A stretch of DNA of 64,000 bases. It comes from Ichthyophis bannanicus. Lineage: Eukaryota > Chordata > Amphibia > Gymnophiona > Ichthyophiidae. The translations under genes and the position numbers were made by a program. Below are positions 43,300 to 53,241 of this stretch, in pieces. Position 1 is the stretch's first letter. Each line of letters begins with the position of its first letter. Where the stretch lies: NCBI GenBank assembly GCA_033557465.1, contig CM066040.1, positions 323,100,297 through 323,164,296 of the forward strand. Reading direction: 5' to 3'. Under the pieces are notes generated by a model. That model worked only from the letters and a program-made list of their open reading frames with translations, was not told the DNA's origin and did no database searches.

Positions 43300-44179
43300 T
43301 CGGAGAATGCTACCCTGAAGTCCTGGATTTCAATTTCCTACCTAAAAGCCTAAATGTAGCCTCCAGAAACGCCCTACCACACTTTCCTATGTCATTGGTA
43401 CTGACATGTACCAAGACAGCAGACTCCTCCCCCGCACTATTTAAGACTTTGTCTAGGTGGCGCGTGAGGTCTGCTACCTTCGCACCAGGCAGGCATGTTA
43501 CCAGGTGATCCTCACGTCCACCAGCCACCCAGCTATCTACATGCCTAATGATCGAATCACCAACTATAATGGCTGTCCTTACCTTTCCCTCATGGGCACA
43601 TTTTATTTATTTATTTTTATTTACATTCTTTTATATACCGCGCTATTCTGCATCAGTGCGGTTTACATTGAACAAACTGAAATTACATTGAACAGGGCAT
43701 TATAACTTGGAGATAACTATATTACAGGGAACATGAGCTATGGAGGGTTAAGTGGCTTGCCTAAGACCACAAGGAGCACCTGTGGGACTAGAAACCCCAG
43801 TCCTTCCGGACCAAGGTTGCTGTCCTCTAGTGGGATTTGAACCCCCGACCTTCCGGCCTGAAGTACCTTGCCCCAACCACTAGGCCACTCCTCCACATGG
43901 CCCTGGAAAAACTTCCTTGGTGCGAGAGGGTTTTACATCACCAAGAGGACAGGCCCTAGCTACAGGATCACTTCCTGCCACACCAGGATGATGTTCTCCT
44001 GTCACGTGACCTCTCTCCTCCATGGCAACAAAGATGCTGCCAGACTGGAGGTGGGACTGTAGTGCTACATCCCTATAGGTCTCGTCTGTGTACCTCACTG
44101 TCTTCCTTATGTCCTCCAAGTCCTGTACTCTAACCTCAAGAAATCAGACTCATTCCTTGAAAATAAAGAGCTCTTTGCT
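43300..44179 (-). pseudogene. CR1 ORF1 remnant (CR1-3), interrupted by a SINE
   Basis: The minus strand matches ORF1 of CR1-4: TYRDVALQSHLQSG, EERGHVTGEHHPGVAGSD, then after the SINE the esterase part (MAGGREDHLVTCLPGAKV, and VHVSTNDIGKCG with the Asn-Asp box). The start and Cys region are lost at the 5' truncation near 44179. Confidence 0.75.
43600..43897 (-). repeat. tRNA-derived SINE with L2-like tail, in CR1-3 ORF1
   Basis: The minus strand starts GGAGGAGTGGCCTAGTGG (A-box-like) and has GGTTCAAATCC (B-box, 43833-43843). It ends in an L2-like tail (GCGCGGTATATAAAAG and an AAATAAATAAATA run). The flanking CACAT on both sides is a plausible short duplication. The body is shared with the SINE at 12265-12492. 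Confidence 0.8.
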
Positions 44180-44370
44180 CCATAACCTCTTCGGGGTTTA
44201 GGCAACTCCTTCCCTCCAATACTACTTGTTCAGGCTACCGGATCCATGGTTCTCCCTGGACTCTGGGGTCCCTCGAGTCTGTCATCAGGATTCGCCTGCG
44301 GCTGCCCACGGACAGGCCGTGCCCCTGTTCTGTGCCGGTCCTCGGTAGTCTGGAGCTAAGGAGTCCCATA

Positions 44371-44461
44371 TGTGAGGACTGACTTCCTGCTTGTTCCTGG
44401 AGAAAGCGTAGTTACTCACCTGTAACAGGTGTTCTCCAGAGACAGCAGTAATCTGTCCTCA
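44371..44461 (+). repeat. DIRS internal complementary region (copy G)
   Basis: TTCCTGCTTGTTCCTGGAGAA and GCGTAGTTACTCACCTGTAA join the complements of the left and right termini. Confidence 0.84.
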
Positions 44462-44528
44462 CAACCCTTCCTCTTCCCCTTGGAGTTGCTGTTCATTTTT
44501 GGCGATCTTCTTGGTTGGGCTCTAGCTA

Positions 44529-44701
44529 TGGCACCTGATTAGGCGGGAAGGGGTCCACACATGCGTGGTGACATCTCCCAAAGGCTGTCTTTGAAAGCTG
44601 GGGAGATGTTCCGCGACTGGCTCCATCGGTGTCAACGTCACCCATATGTGAGGACTGATTCCTGCTGTCCCTGGGGAACACCTGTTACAGGTAACTACGC
44701 T
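44529..44701 (+). repeat. DIRS right inverted terminal repeat (copy G)
   Basis: Inverse of 36192-36370, ending CACCTGTTACAGGTAACTAC near 44699. Confidence 0.82.
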
Positions 44702-44841
44702 TTCTGAAGGTGTGCGCCTCCCTTTTTTTTTTTTTTTTTGGTGTGCTGTTTCTGCAGTTGCCTTTTTCCTGCTTCTCTTCATGCGGATGTTGATTTTTGG
44801 CTCCCCGGCTTTTGTGAATTTCTTTTATGCTTTTGTGAAAA

Positions 44842-45030
44842 TGCTGCCTTCCCTACAGCGCTGCTTGGCCTGTGGGAAGAAATGTAAGACTTTGACAGGT
44901 AGTGTTTGTTCCTCCTGTGGTTCTGATCATGGGGGTCCTTCTGCATCTGCAGGTCCTGGTTCTGGTAGCCCTTCTAGGTCTCTTGATTTAGCTCCCCCTG
45001 GGTTACCTCAGGGTAATGCTAGATCTCAAG
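44842..45030 (+). pseudogene. gag-like ORF1 of element J, 5' part
   Basis: MLPSLQRCLACGKKCKTLTG, then SVCSSCGS and a Ser/Gly/Pro-rich run, is an open frame with the CxxC...CxxC spacing of the beta-family gag (copies B and C). It is cut at 45030 by DIRS H. Sequence after H (63553 onward) resembles the following part of a beta gag, so the two are probably one gene. Confidence 0.55.
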
Positions 45031-45210
45031 GTTCTCCAGGACCAAGCAGGAAGTCAGTCCTCACATATGGGTGACGTCAGCGCCGACGAAGCCCCCGTGC
45101 GGAGCATTTCCCCAGCTTTCAAGGAAAGCCTTTTGGAATGCAGCGCACATGCGCGGTCCCCTTCCCACCCAAGGGTGCCATCTTGCTCAGTCGTCTTTTT
45201 TTTCTGCGGA
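45031..45210 (+). repeat. DIRS left inverted terminal repeat (copy H)
   Basis: It begins GTTCTCCAGGACCAAGCAGG. It holds a CRE-like TGACGTCA (45072-45079) and GCCATCTTG (45177-45185), and is the inverse of 63370-63552. Confidence 0.86.
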
Positions 45211-45440
45211 TCCCGACGGACGTGAGTTCGTGTCACCCGGTAAAAAAGTGATTTTCTTCGGTTTTTTCATGGTTTTACCTGGTTCGATGCCGGTTCCCCT
45301 TCCCGCCTGAGCCCGGTACACCGGTATCGAGCCTGGAGCTAGTTTTTCGGTGTTTATCCTTCGAGACTAGCGTTCGCGCTTTTTTGTGTTTTTCACTGGC
45401 AGCCCGGTCTTTTGACCTTGCAGGGGCCCTTTTTCCCCCG

Positions 45441-47365
45441 ATGGCTGCCAGCGGGTTCAAGAAGTGTGATCGGTGCAAGAAATTTATGTCTCTCACCGAC
45501 ACACATGACTGCTGCCTCCGATGCCTCGGGCCCGACCATGACCCGCTTGCTTGTGGCCTGTGCGGCAAGATGTCGTCAAAGGCATTGAGGAGCTATCAAC
45601 ATCAGCGTGAGAGAATCTTTTCTGACAATGCGTCCGGCTGGGCCCAGACTTCGTCAGAGGCCTCGACATCTCGAGAGTCCGATCCCGAGCACCGTCGAGG
45701 CTCCTCTGAGAGGGGGTCTCCTTCTCGGAAACACAGAAGGAAGAAAAAGCTCGTGAGGGCAACGTTGGTGGACGCTCCTGGCCCCTCAAGGGACAGGTTG
45801 CATAGCCCCAAACGATGCCCCGGGCTCTCGGAGTCAGAGAGGCCTTCGAAGTTACCTCGTCTGGAGCCGGAGTCCCCGAGTCACGTGAGTCCAGTTGTCC
45901 TCGTGGACTCTCCCCTGGGGGAGCCGATGTCAGGCACGACACTGTCGGGGCCCGAGTCGGGGGCTGCTGAATCTCCTGAGCTCAGACTCACGTTGACAGC
46001 CTTGGAGAGCAGCTTGGCTGCCTTCATGGAACATCAGCGGGTACTGATCGCCGGTCTGACTGGTGCATCTGCCCTGATCACCGGGACCTCGACGTCCTAG
46101 TCGACCCCAGAGACCAAGCCGATCCTCGAGTCGATGAAGTCTCGAGTCGATCCTCGGTCACGGTCCCCCTCGACCTCCCGTGCGGGGCCGAGGTCGTCGA
46201 CGCCGATACCCTCGGCATCGGGGCGGGTGGCATCGAAGCCCACATGGCAGGAGCCGCTCGATTCCTCCTCGGAGTAGTCGGCGTGTGAGACGGAGGACGA
46301 GGAGTCCCCGGACACCTTCCGGACCCGGTGCGTCCCTTCGGACTCACCGGAGTCCGAGCCTCGGAGAAGGTCCCCCCCCCCCCCCCCCCCGGAGGATACC
46401 CAGTTCTCGGACTTCGTGAGGGACATGGCCAAAGCTTTGGCCTTCCCCGCGGATGCCGAGGAGGAGCCGAAGAGCTCGAGGCACTCCAGTGCGACTCTCC
46501 ACCTAAGGAGGCCTTTACTGTACCGGTTCCTCTGATGCTGGTACGGCTGCTCTTCCGTATGTGGGAGGCACCGGCCTCGGCACCGGTTCTTAGCAAACAG
46601 ATTGAGTCCGTAAGAGTCCTTGATTCCAGAAGGCACAGCTACCGCACCACTCCATGGTTGTGGAATCAGCTATCATCGTCTGAAGAGTCAGAAGATGCAC
46701 TCCTCGGTGTCCCCCTGCTGGGAAGCCCGGAACTTGGAAGCCCTCGGTAAAGAAAGTGCTTCCAGGGCTCTATGCTGTCTTGCCGTGTCCAGACTTACCA
46801 GCTGTACATGGGCATGTACCTCCAAGACCTGGCGAAGGAAATTGCCGGGTTCTCAGCTGGCCTCTCTGAGGAACCTTTGCAGAGGTTGAAGGCTTTGTCA
46901 TCGGGGATCCGAGAGTGCTCAAAGTTTATCCCTTGAGCAGCCTATGATGGCTTCGAGGCTTTGGCCCGGGTAGCCGCAGCCGGCATCGGTGCACACCGTC
47001 GGGCCTGGCTATAGTCATCAGATCTGGAGCCCTGGGTACAGGACAAGTTGGTCGATGTCCCTTGCTGAGTTGAGAACCTTTTTGGCAAACCCATGGCTGA
47101 AAAGGCTGTAGAAACCGAGACTGAGACTCTCACCAGGACAAGGCTGTCCAGAAAGACTTCTGCCCCTTCTCAGAAAAAGAAGGGCTCGGGGAAGAAGCCC
47201 TTTTTCCCTAGGAAGGGTGCTGCCAACAAATCATACCCTCAGTTTCAGGCCTCTACAGCTCCCCATCAGGGTCAGCAGGCCAAGGGGCAGGGACATGGGC
47301 CCCGTAGGCAGAAAACCCCCAAGCCGCCAGCTCCGGCTCCTGCACAGCAGGGAGCGGGGTTCTGA
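45441..47365 (+). pseudogene. DIRS gag-like ORF1 (copy H), broken
   Basis: The start at 45441 gives MAASGFKKCDRCKKFMSLTD, then CCLRCLGPDHDP and CGLCGKM. The first frame is open for about 220 codons to a TAG near 46100. It includes a Ser/Arg-rich region and TALESSLAAFMEHQRVL. Later blocks are FSDFVRDMAKAL near 46410, beside a C17 run, VRLLFRMWEAPAS near 46545 and the basic tail at 47093-47365. Stops and frameshifts separate them. Confidence 0.7.
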
Positions 47366-47479
47366 CTCCCATTGCATAGCCTCTCCTCCACAGCTGGCTC
47401 CGCTCAGCACAGGAGGTTGGCTGACACTGCACGCCCACAGGTGGTCAGCCATAACAGGGGATACCTGCGTACTGAGCAT

Positions 47480-48402
47480 GGTCCAGAAGGGCTACTTGCT
47501 CCACTTCAACCAGTTTCCTCCCTCCTATTTTCCAGGGGAGCCTCCAAGACTCCCTCTACATAGGAACCTCCTCCTTCAGGAGTTGGCAAGTCTTCTAAAG
47601 ATTATATATATATAGAAGTCTTCTAAAGGAGCAGGCGGTGGAACCAGTGCCTCACCACCTGAAGGGGCAAGGCTTCTCTTCCAGGTACATTCTGGTACCA
47701 AAAAAGTCAGGAGGCCTCAGGCCCATCCTAGACTTGCAAAATCTCAACAAGTTCCTGGAGAGGGAGAAGTTCAAGATGCTTACCCTTGGGATACTGCTGC
47801 CCTGCCTCCAGCAGGGAGATTGGCTATGCTCCTTAGACCTAAAGGATGCTTATACTCAAATCCTCATTCATCCAGACCACAGACACTATCTCAGATTTGT
47901 AGTGGGAGGAAATCATTTTCAGTACAGAGTACTTCCATTTGGCCTAACCTCCGCTTCCAGGGTTTTCACCAAATGCCTGGTGGTGGTGGCGGCCTATCTC
48001 ACAAACCAGTGCATCTTTGTCTTTCCGTTCCTTGGTGACTGGCTCATCAGGGGTCAGTCTCCACAGGAGACCAGACAAGCCACCCTGCGCACTGTATCTC
48101 TTCTCCAGCATCTAGGCTTTGTCATAAACTTCGCAAAGTCCACTTTGCTCCCCTCACAGAACATAGAGTTCATAGGGGCAAGACTAGATACCCTTCAGGC
48201 AAAAGCTTATTTGCCCGAGGACAGGGCCCACAGACTGATGGACTTGGCCAAACAGTTCCAGAACGGTTCTCTGGTCTCCGCCAGACACTTCCTGAGGCTC
48301 TTAGGCCACATGGTATCCACGGTCCATGTAACTCCGAATGCCCATCTGCACATGCGGCCTGCTCAGTGGTTCCTCAGAGCTCAGTGGGTGCAAGCCACAG
48401 GC
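47480..48402 (+). pseudogene. DIRS reverse transcriptase (copy H), 5' portion before CR1
   Basis: A 28-bp insertion at 47601-47628 shifts the frame near the start. From 47638 the frame is open and shows GFSSRYILVPKKSGG, RPILDLQNLNKFL, SLDLKDAYTQILIHPD and LPFGLTSASRVFTK. The catalytic box reads FLGD rather than YLDD. Thumb sequence follows (FIGARLDTLQAKAYLP). It ends at the CR1 junction after AQWVQATG. Confidence 0.8.
47591..47628. repeat. 10-bp direct duplication around an 18-bp AT-rich insert
   Basis: TCTTCTAAAG occurs at 47591-47600 and 47619-47628, with ATTATATATATATAGAAG between. Other copies have the sequence once without the AT-rich piece. It shifts the RT frame of copy H. Confidence 0.7.
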
Positions 48403-48974
48403 ATAAATAGCTCAACCAGAGCTCTGTGAGCCTCAGTCTTGAAAGACTAGAAAAGGGGACTGTTACTTCTGGAAAGAGATCTGCAACTGTGAGTATATAC
48501 TTCTGGGAATTTTCTGAAAGGAATTATTTTTATTAAAGCTAATTAATCTGTGAACCCACTATTTTTTGTTAAATCAGTCAGGGCCTAGTAGCAGCCGTTT
48601 AAGTTTACATTTAAAACACAGAAGAGAGCTTTCTGGTTAAATTTCATACCCAGCAGAGAGCTTGTAGTTTAAATTTCATAATAAGTTAGAGCCTAGCAGC
48701 AGCAAAGAGCTATAATTTAAATAAAATAAGAATATAGCTTACCTCAGCAGCACAGGACAGGGTACTGTGTAGCAGCCCTCTTTTAATAAGTGTTATTTCC
48801 CTCCCCAACACCCACCCACCCCTGGGATAATCGTAGCTTTATAGGTACTTACACATTTTAACAGACAGGAGGTGCTCTCAGGTGAAGCTTGTTACCCAAA
48901 TCAGTCATACACTAAGGACCTGAGATTAATTAAGCTTCAGGTGAACAAGGTATATTAAACGTATTAGGTACAGT
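48403..48974 (+). other. Presumed CR1-4 5' untranslated region
   Basis: AT-rich sequence without an open frame lies between the DIRS H RT break and the start of DIRS I. It is assigned to CR1 because CR1 ORF1 resumes directly after I. I could not confirm it from another CR1 copy in the window. Confidence 0.5.
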
Positions 48975-49160
48975 TATCTCCAGGAACAAGCAGGAATAAG
49001 TCCTCACATATGGGTAAGTCGGAACCGACGGAGCCCGCGCGGGAAAGCTCCCCAGCTTTTCAGATGAAAAGCTTTTGGGGCTTCCCACAGCGCATGCGCG
49101 CTGCCTTCCCGCCTTCCTTCCCAGCTCTCTTCAGTTTCTCTTTTTCCGCGGAGCCAGCAG
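48975..49160 (+). repeat. DIRS left inverted terminal repeat (copy I)
   Basis: ATCTCCAGGAACAAGCAGGA at the edge. It includes GCGCATGCGC near 49090 and is the inverse of 54556-54741. Confidence 0.86.
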
Positions 49161-49362
49161 GTCGTGTTCCTGTCACCGCTGAAGAGATTGTTATTTTAAT
49201 TTGTTTCTTTTGACCGCGTACCTGCCTTCCCCATACCAAAACCGGTACTGCCGGTCTCTCTTTCTTTCTTTTAAAAAAAAAAAAAAAAAAAAATCTTTTT
49301 TTATTTTCTCAGCACAGCTTGGTAACTTTTGTTAGGCCTTCAGGCCTACACAAATTCTCCTC

Positions 49363-51358
49363 ATGGAGAAACCAGCTCCTGGTTTTAAAAAGTGTACCAA
49401 GTGCAATGCTGTTATTTCTCTCACAGACACCCATAAATGGTGTCTTAAATGTTTAGGACCTGACCATTCCATACCGGACTGCCCATTCTGCTCCCAGATG
49501 TCTAAACGTGGTATGCAGAACCGGGCCAACAAGTTCCATGTGCTGTTTGCTTCAGATAATCCAGCATCACAGTCATCCAGGTCTTCCTCTCCGGATGGAT
49601 CTCAGGTAACCAAACTTTCTGTGGGCAAATCCTCTAAAAGCAAATCTCTTTCAAAAGATCGAGAGGCTCTCAATCTTGAGTTCGAGGATTCTGCCCAGAC
49701 CAAAAAACCCCGGCGGGAGGCTCCGGCCTCCAAAGCATCACCTATGGGGTTACAGGTTGACATCGATGGCACGGCCTCGACTGATCACCTGTTAGACTGC
49801 TCTGGGGTACCGGTCGATACCGGTACCGACATCCAGGCAGCAGTGGCGTCCATGGGCAATACTGTCCAGACCGTGCAGCAGGCCGTTTTGGCTTTCATTA
49901 AGGCTGCGACGCCCTCGGTACCGATTCCATCGGTACCGACCCCGGTTCCGGTATCCACACCGGAACCGAGACCATCGACTTCCAAGCGTCGATCGGTTCC
50001 GCTTGCTGGATTCAGGCTTTTGTCCGATACCAATCCCATGCCCGATACGCCCGATGTCGATATCGATCGGTACGCGTATCGTGCATTGCAAGCACAGAGA
50101 GAATACTCAGATTCTTCTGATGAGTTCAATTCCTCTGATGACTCTGCTGAGTTTGATCTTCCTGAGGAGCCCTCTTCTCTAAAGAGGAGGATGTCTCCTC
50201 CAGAGGATTTATCCTTTCAGGATTTCATTGTTGATGTAGCTAAAGCACTTTCTATTGCTACATCTGCTGAAAAGGAACCCAGATCAAAAAAATTGGATAT
50301 TTTAGAATACTCTAAACCTCCTAAAGAGGCAGTTACTCTGCCTATCCATGAAATCCTTCAAGAACACTTGATGGATTTGTGGGAGACTCCTCTAATCCTG
50401 TCTCCTCATTCCCGTAGGTTGGACACCATGTACCGGGTCCCTCCTTCTCCTGGGTTTCAAAAGACTCAGCTGCCTAACCACTCCATTGTGGTGAAGTCTG
50501 CTATGAAGAAGATAAAGAGTCCTAAAAGGCATTCCTCTACCCCTCCAGGGCGAGAATGTAAGACCCTCGACTCTTTTGGTAGAAAGATCTTTCAGGCTAG
50601 TATGCTTATAGCCAGGATCAATTCTTACAGCCTTTATATGGGCATGTTTTCTCAGAGAACTTGCCCTAAAGGTATGGCATTTAGCCCCCTTTATCCCTGA
50701 GGATAAAAAGGAGGACTTCACTACTCTGGTGACACAACTTTCAGAGGTCTCCAAGTTTTCCAACAGGGCAGCCTTTGATTCCTTTGAGGTTGCTGGCAGG
50801 GCTTCGGGAATCGCTATTGCAGCCCGACGTCTTGCTTGGCTCCAGGCTTCTGACCTAGAACCCTGGGTCATGGATGGCTTAAGGAATCTGCCCTGTACAG
50901 GAGAGAACTTATTTGGTGAGGACTGGCAAATTAAAGCTGCTCAAATGGACGCAGAAAATGCCACTCTAGATAGACTTTCTAAGTCTACTTCTACTCCTGC
51001 CAAAAAGAAACCTTTTAAAAGGCCGTACTACAAGAAGGCCAGATTTTCCACAAATACTGGCCAACAATCTTCTCAGCCTCGCTTTGCTGCTAAACGTCAG
51101 CAATCTAAGCAAGTAAAGTCAAAGTCTGCAGTGTCTGCTACACACCCCAGCAGGCTCAACCCCCTCAGGGGTTTTGACTTGCCCCTAGAGAACTTACCAT
51201 TTCTGGCTCTGGAACAACCAGAGCCTCTCACCATACCGGGAAGGTTAGCTCACTTTGCTCCCAGATGGGAGCAAATAACATCAGAGCAATGGACCCTCTC
51301 TATCATCAGAGAGGGCTACAACTTCATTTCTCCAGCCTTCCTCCCCATACCATGGTGA
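49363..51358 (+). pseudogene. DIRS gag-like ORF1 (copy I), one frameshift, no stop before RT
   Basis: The start at 49363 gives MEKPAPGFKKCTKCNAVISL, then CLKCLGPDHSIPDCPFC. The frame is open for 445 codons. It includes a GGTACCG-rich Pro/Val/Thr region (49910-50080), LSFQDFIVDVAKALS and LHPHSRR-like conserved blocks. A frameshift near 50655 leads to a second frame from 50729 (QLSEVSKFSNRAAFDSFE), with Lys-rich (KKKPFKRPYYKKARF) and Gln-rich tails. This second frame continues without a stop into RT-like sequence (SEQWTLSIIREGYNF) before ending at 51358. The gag and pol of this family may therefore be joined. Confidence 0.75.
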
Positions 51359-52521
51359 GGCAATTCAGTTCTCCCCCATCTCTTCTGACCCTGTTGGGTC
51401 AGGAAGTCTCCTCTCTCCTTGCCCAAGGGGCAATAGAAGAGGTTCCTCTTCCTCAACAGGGGTTAGGGTTCTACTCCCCTTATTTTCTCATAACAAAGAA
51501 GACAGGGGGCTTCAGACAGACCTATCCTAGATCTGAGAGAATTGAACAAGTTTCTATTCAAGGAGAAATTCAAAATGCTCTCTCTGGGCATTCTCCTTCC
51601 ATACCTTCAGAGTCAGGATTGGCTTTGTTCTCTAGATCTCAAGGATGCGTACACTCATATACTCATCCATCCATCCCACAGAAAATATCTTCGATTTCTG
51701 TTCCAGGGAAAACATTTCCAATACAGAGTACTTCCCTTCGGTCTCGCCTCTGCTCCAAGAGTATTCACAAAATGCATGGCAGTCGTAGCCGCATTTCTAA
51801 GAGGCATGGGAATCTTCGTGTTCCCATATCTGGACGACTGGCTCATCTGAGCTCCATCTCAGTCAGAAGTCCAGATTTCCTTGGACCGCACAAGGCGTAT
51901 TCTTCAATATCTGGGACTTGTGGTAAACATTCCCAAGTCCCAACTCATCCCTACTCAGTCCCTGGAATTCATAGGGGCTTATCTGGATTCCACCACTGCA
52001 AGGGCCTACCTTCCTCTGGTCCGAGGCCAACGGCTAATAAGCTTGGCCTCCCAGGCTCAGTCCAGAAGTCACTTGTCAGCCAGAGAAATGCTGCAACTTC
52101 TGGGCCACATGGCCTCCACGGTTCATGTGGTGCCCTATGCTCGTCTCCATATGAGAGCAGCTCAATGGACATTGGCCACCCAGTGGTCTCAAGCATCGGG
52201 ACTGCTGTCAGACCAGGTACTCGCCTCAAAACGTCTGTTTTGGTCTCTCCAGTGGTGGACATCCTCCAAAAAATCTGTTGTTGGGGACCCCCTTCCAACC
52301 TTCGTTGCCCCAAGCAACCCTCACAACAGATGCCTCCCCAACAGGGTGGGGAGCTCATCTTCAACATCTCTCCACTCAGGGAACCTGGTCTCCCCAAGAG
52401 ACCACCCTTCATATCAACCTTCTGGAACTGCGAGCAATCTTCCTTGCCCTCACAGTCTTCCATACCCTCCTTGCCAACCTGACTGTCCTAGTTCAGACAG
52501 ACAATCAAGTGGCCATGTTCT
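51265..52521 (+). pseudogene. DIRS reverse transcriptase and start of RNase H (copy I)
   Basis: N-terminal RT blocks span two frames, with a small insertion near 51518 disturbing the PILDLRELN motif. From 51542 the palm is open: SLDLKDAYTHILIHPSH, LPFGLASAPRVFTK and an intact VFPYLDDWLI, followed by TGA at 51848-51850 where CGA (Arg) is expected. Thumb (FIGAYLDSTTARAYLP, LLGHMASTVHVVP) and RNase H (LTTDASPTGWGAHL, LLELRAIFLAL, VQTDNQVAMF) follow with one frameshift near 52270. The CR1 tail at 52522 then interrupts. Confidence 0.82.
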
Positions 52522-52655
52522 AAACAGAAACAAAAACATGGGGAGGGGTGGCCTGCACAGAGCGACAGGTGCACCTACTCTTGCCATCTTGCTGGGCAGA
52601 CTAGATGGACCATGCTGGTCTTTATCTGCCGTCACTTACTATGTTACTATGTCAC
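52522..52655 (+). repeat. CR1 3' tail inserted in DIRS I RNase H
   Basis: It matches the 3' end of CR1-1 (ATGGGGAGGGGTGGCCTGCA, then GCAGACTAGATGGACCATGC and TTACTATGTTACTATG). RNase H reads VAMF just before it and YVNKQGG just after, which are adjacent in other copies. This dates it as the youngest recognisable insertion in the nested stack. Confidence 0.88.
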
Positions 52656-52656
52656 T

Positions 52657-53241
52657 ATGTCAACAAGCAAGGAGGGACGGGCTCTCTGTCGCTTTGCAAC
52701 GAAGCTCTCAGATTATGGGCTTTCGCCAGAGAGCATCAAATTCATCTTCTGGCAGTGTATCTTCCAGGAGCTCAAAACTCTCGGGCAGACAGACTCAGTC
52801 AAGTTCTGCTTCCACACGAGTGGTCCCTGCATATGGACCAGATACACAGAATCTTCCAGGAATGGGGGACCCCGGACATAGACCTCTTTGCAAGTCCGTG
52901 GAATGCCAAACTTCCCCGGTTCTGTTCCAGGACTCCGTGTCAGGGAGCTCAGGCCAACGACGCCTTTCTCCTGCATTGGGGTCAGGAATTCTTGTATGCT
53001 TTTTCCACCCATTCCTTTGATTCCCAAGACTCTGTTCAAACTTCAGAGGGATCACGGGTCGATGATCCTTATAGCTCCACGCTGGCCACGCCAAGTGTGG
53101 TTCCCTCTACTTCTACAGCTCTCCCAGGGCTCCTCCCTGGACCTGGGAGCTGCGCCAGACCTTCTGTCTCAGGAGAAAGGGACTTTGTGGCACCCAAACC
53201 CCAAGTCCCTACATCTCCGAGCTTGGTTACTGAAGGCTTAA
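52657..53241 (+). pseudogene. DIRS RNase H C-terminal part (copy I)
   Basis: YVNKQGGTGSLSLCNEALR and YLPGAQNSRADRLSQ complete the RNase H. An extra T in the run at 53000-53004 moves the frame. The conserved C-terminal block (LYAFPPIPLIPKTLF, APRWPRQVWFPLLLQL) is then in another frame, ending at 53241 and overlapping the recombinase. Confidence 0.75.

Larger units (their letters stand above)
41436..44179 (-). mobile_element. CR1-type LINE (CR1-3), reverse strand, internally deleted, carries a SINE
   Basis: The 3' end at 41446 (GGCATATCTTATGTTCTCAT on the minus strand) is followed leftward in gene order by RT C-terminus, endonuclease and ORF1 remnants up to 44179. The RT core is missing: near 42127 the sequence passes directly from the RT C-terminus to the linker after the endonuclease. 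A SINE interrupts ORF1 at 43600-43897. Confidence 0.83.
40440..44201 (+). pseudogene. DIRS tyrosine recombinase (copy G), split by CR1
   Basis: SLNLSKEVEDVLLASCEDST and RRAYAFKM open the N-terminal region. The first catalytic Arg region near 40890 has lost a base. The His-x-x-Arg box (HRVR in D) reads DNVW near 41277, and the Tyr region (FAARYCLERES) is followed by a stop. The gene is interrupted at 41436 by the CR1 and finishes at 44180-44201 (NLFGV and stop). Confidence 0.75.
36192..44701 (+). mobile_element. DIRS retrotransposon copy G (family alpha), with nested CR1
   Basis: Left ITR (36192-36370), gag, RT-RNase H and recombinase are all decayed. A 2.7-kb CR1 sits near the recombinase 3' end (41436-44179). 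The internal complementary region (44371-44461) and right ITR (44529-44701) follow. Without the CR1 the element is about 5.8 kb. Confidence 0.87.

Noticed and set aside
43833..43843. tRNA gene
   Set aside because: A and B boxes are present, but no cloverleaf can be drawn and the sequence continues into a SINE body and L2-like tail.
46373..46389. C17 run as a functional element
   Set aside because: It is a simple homopolymer within copy H gag, absent in D, and probably slippage.
52605..52656. An apparent start codon and N-terminus for the long frame of DIRS I
   Set aside because: These codons come from the inserted CR1 tail; the frame is open across the junction by chance.
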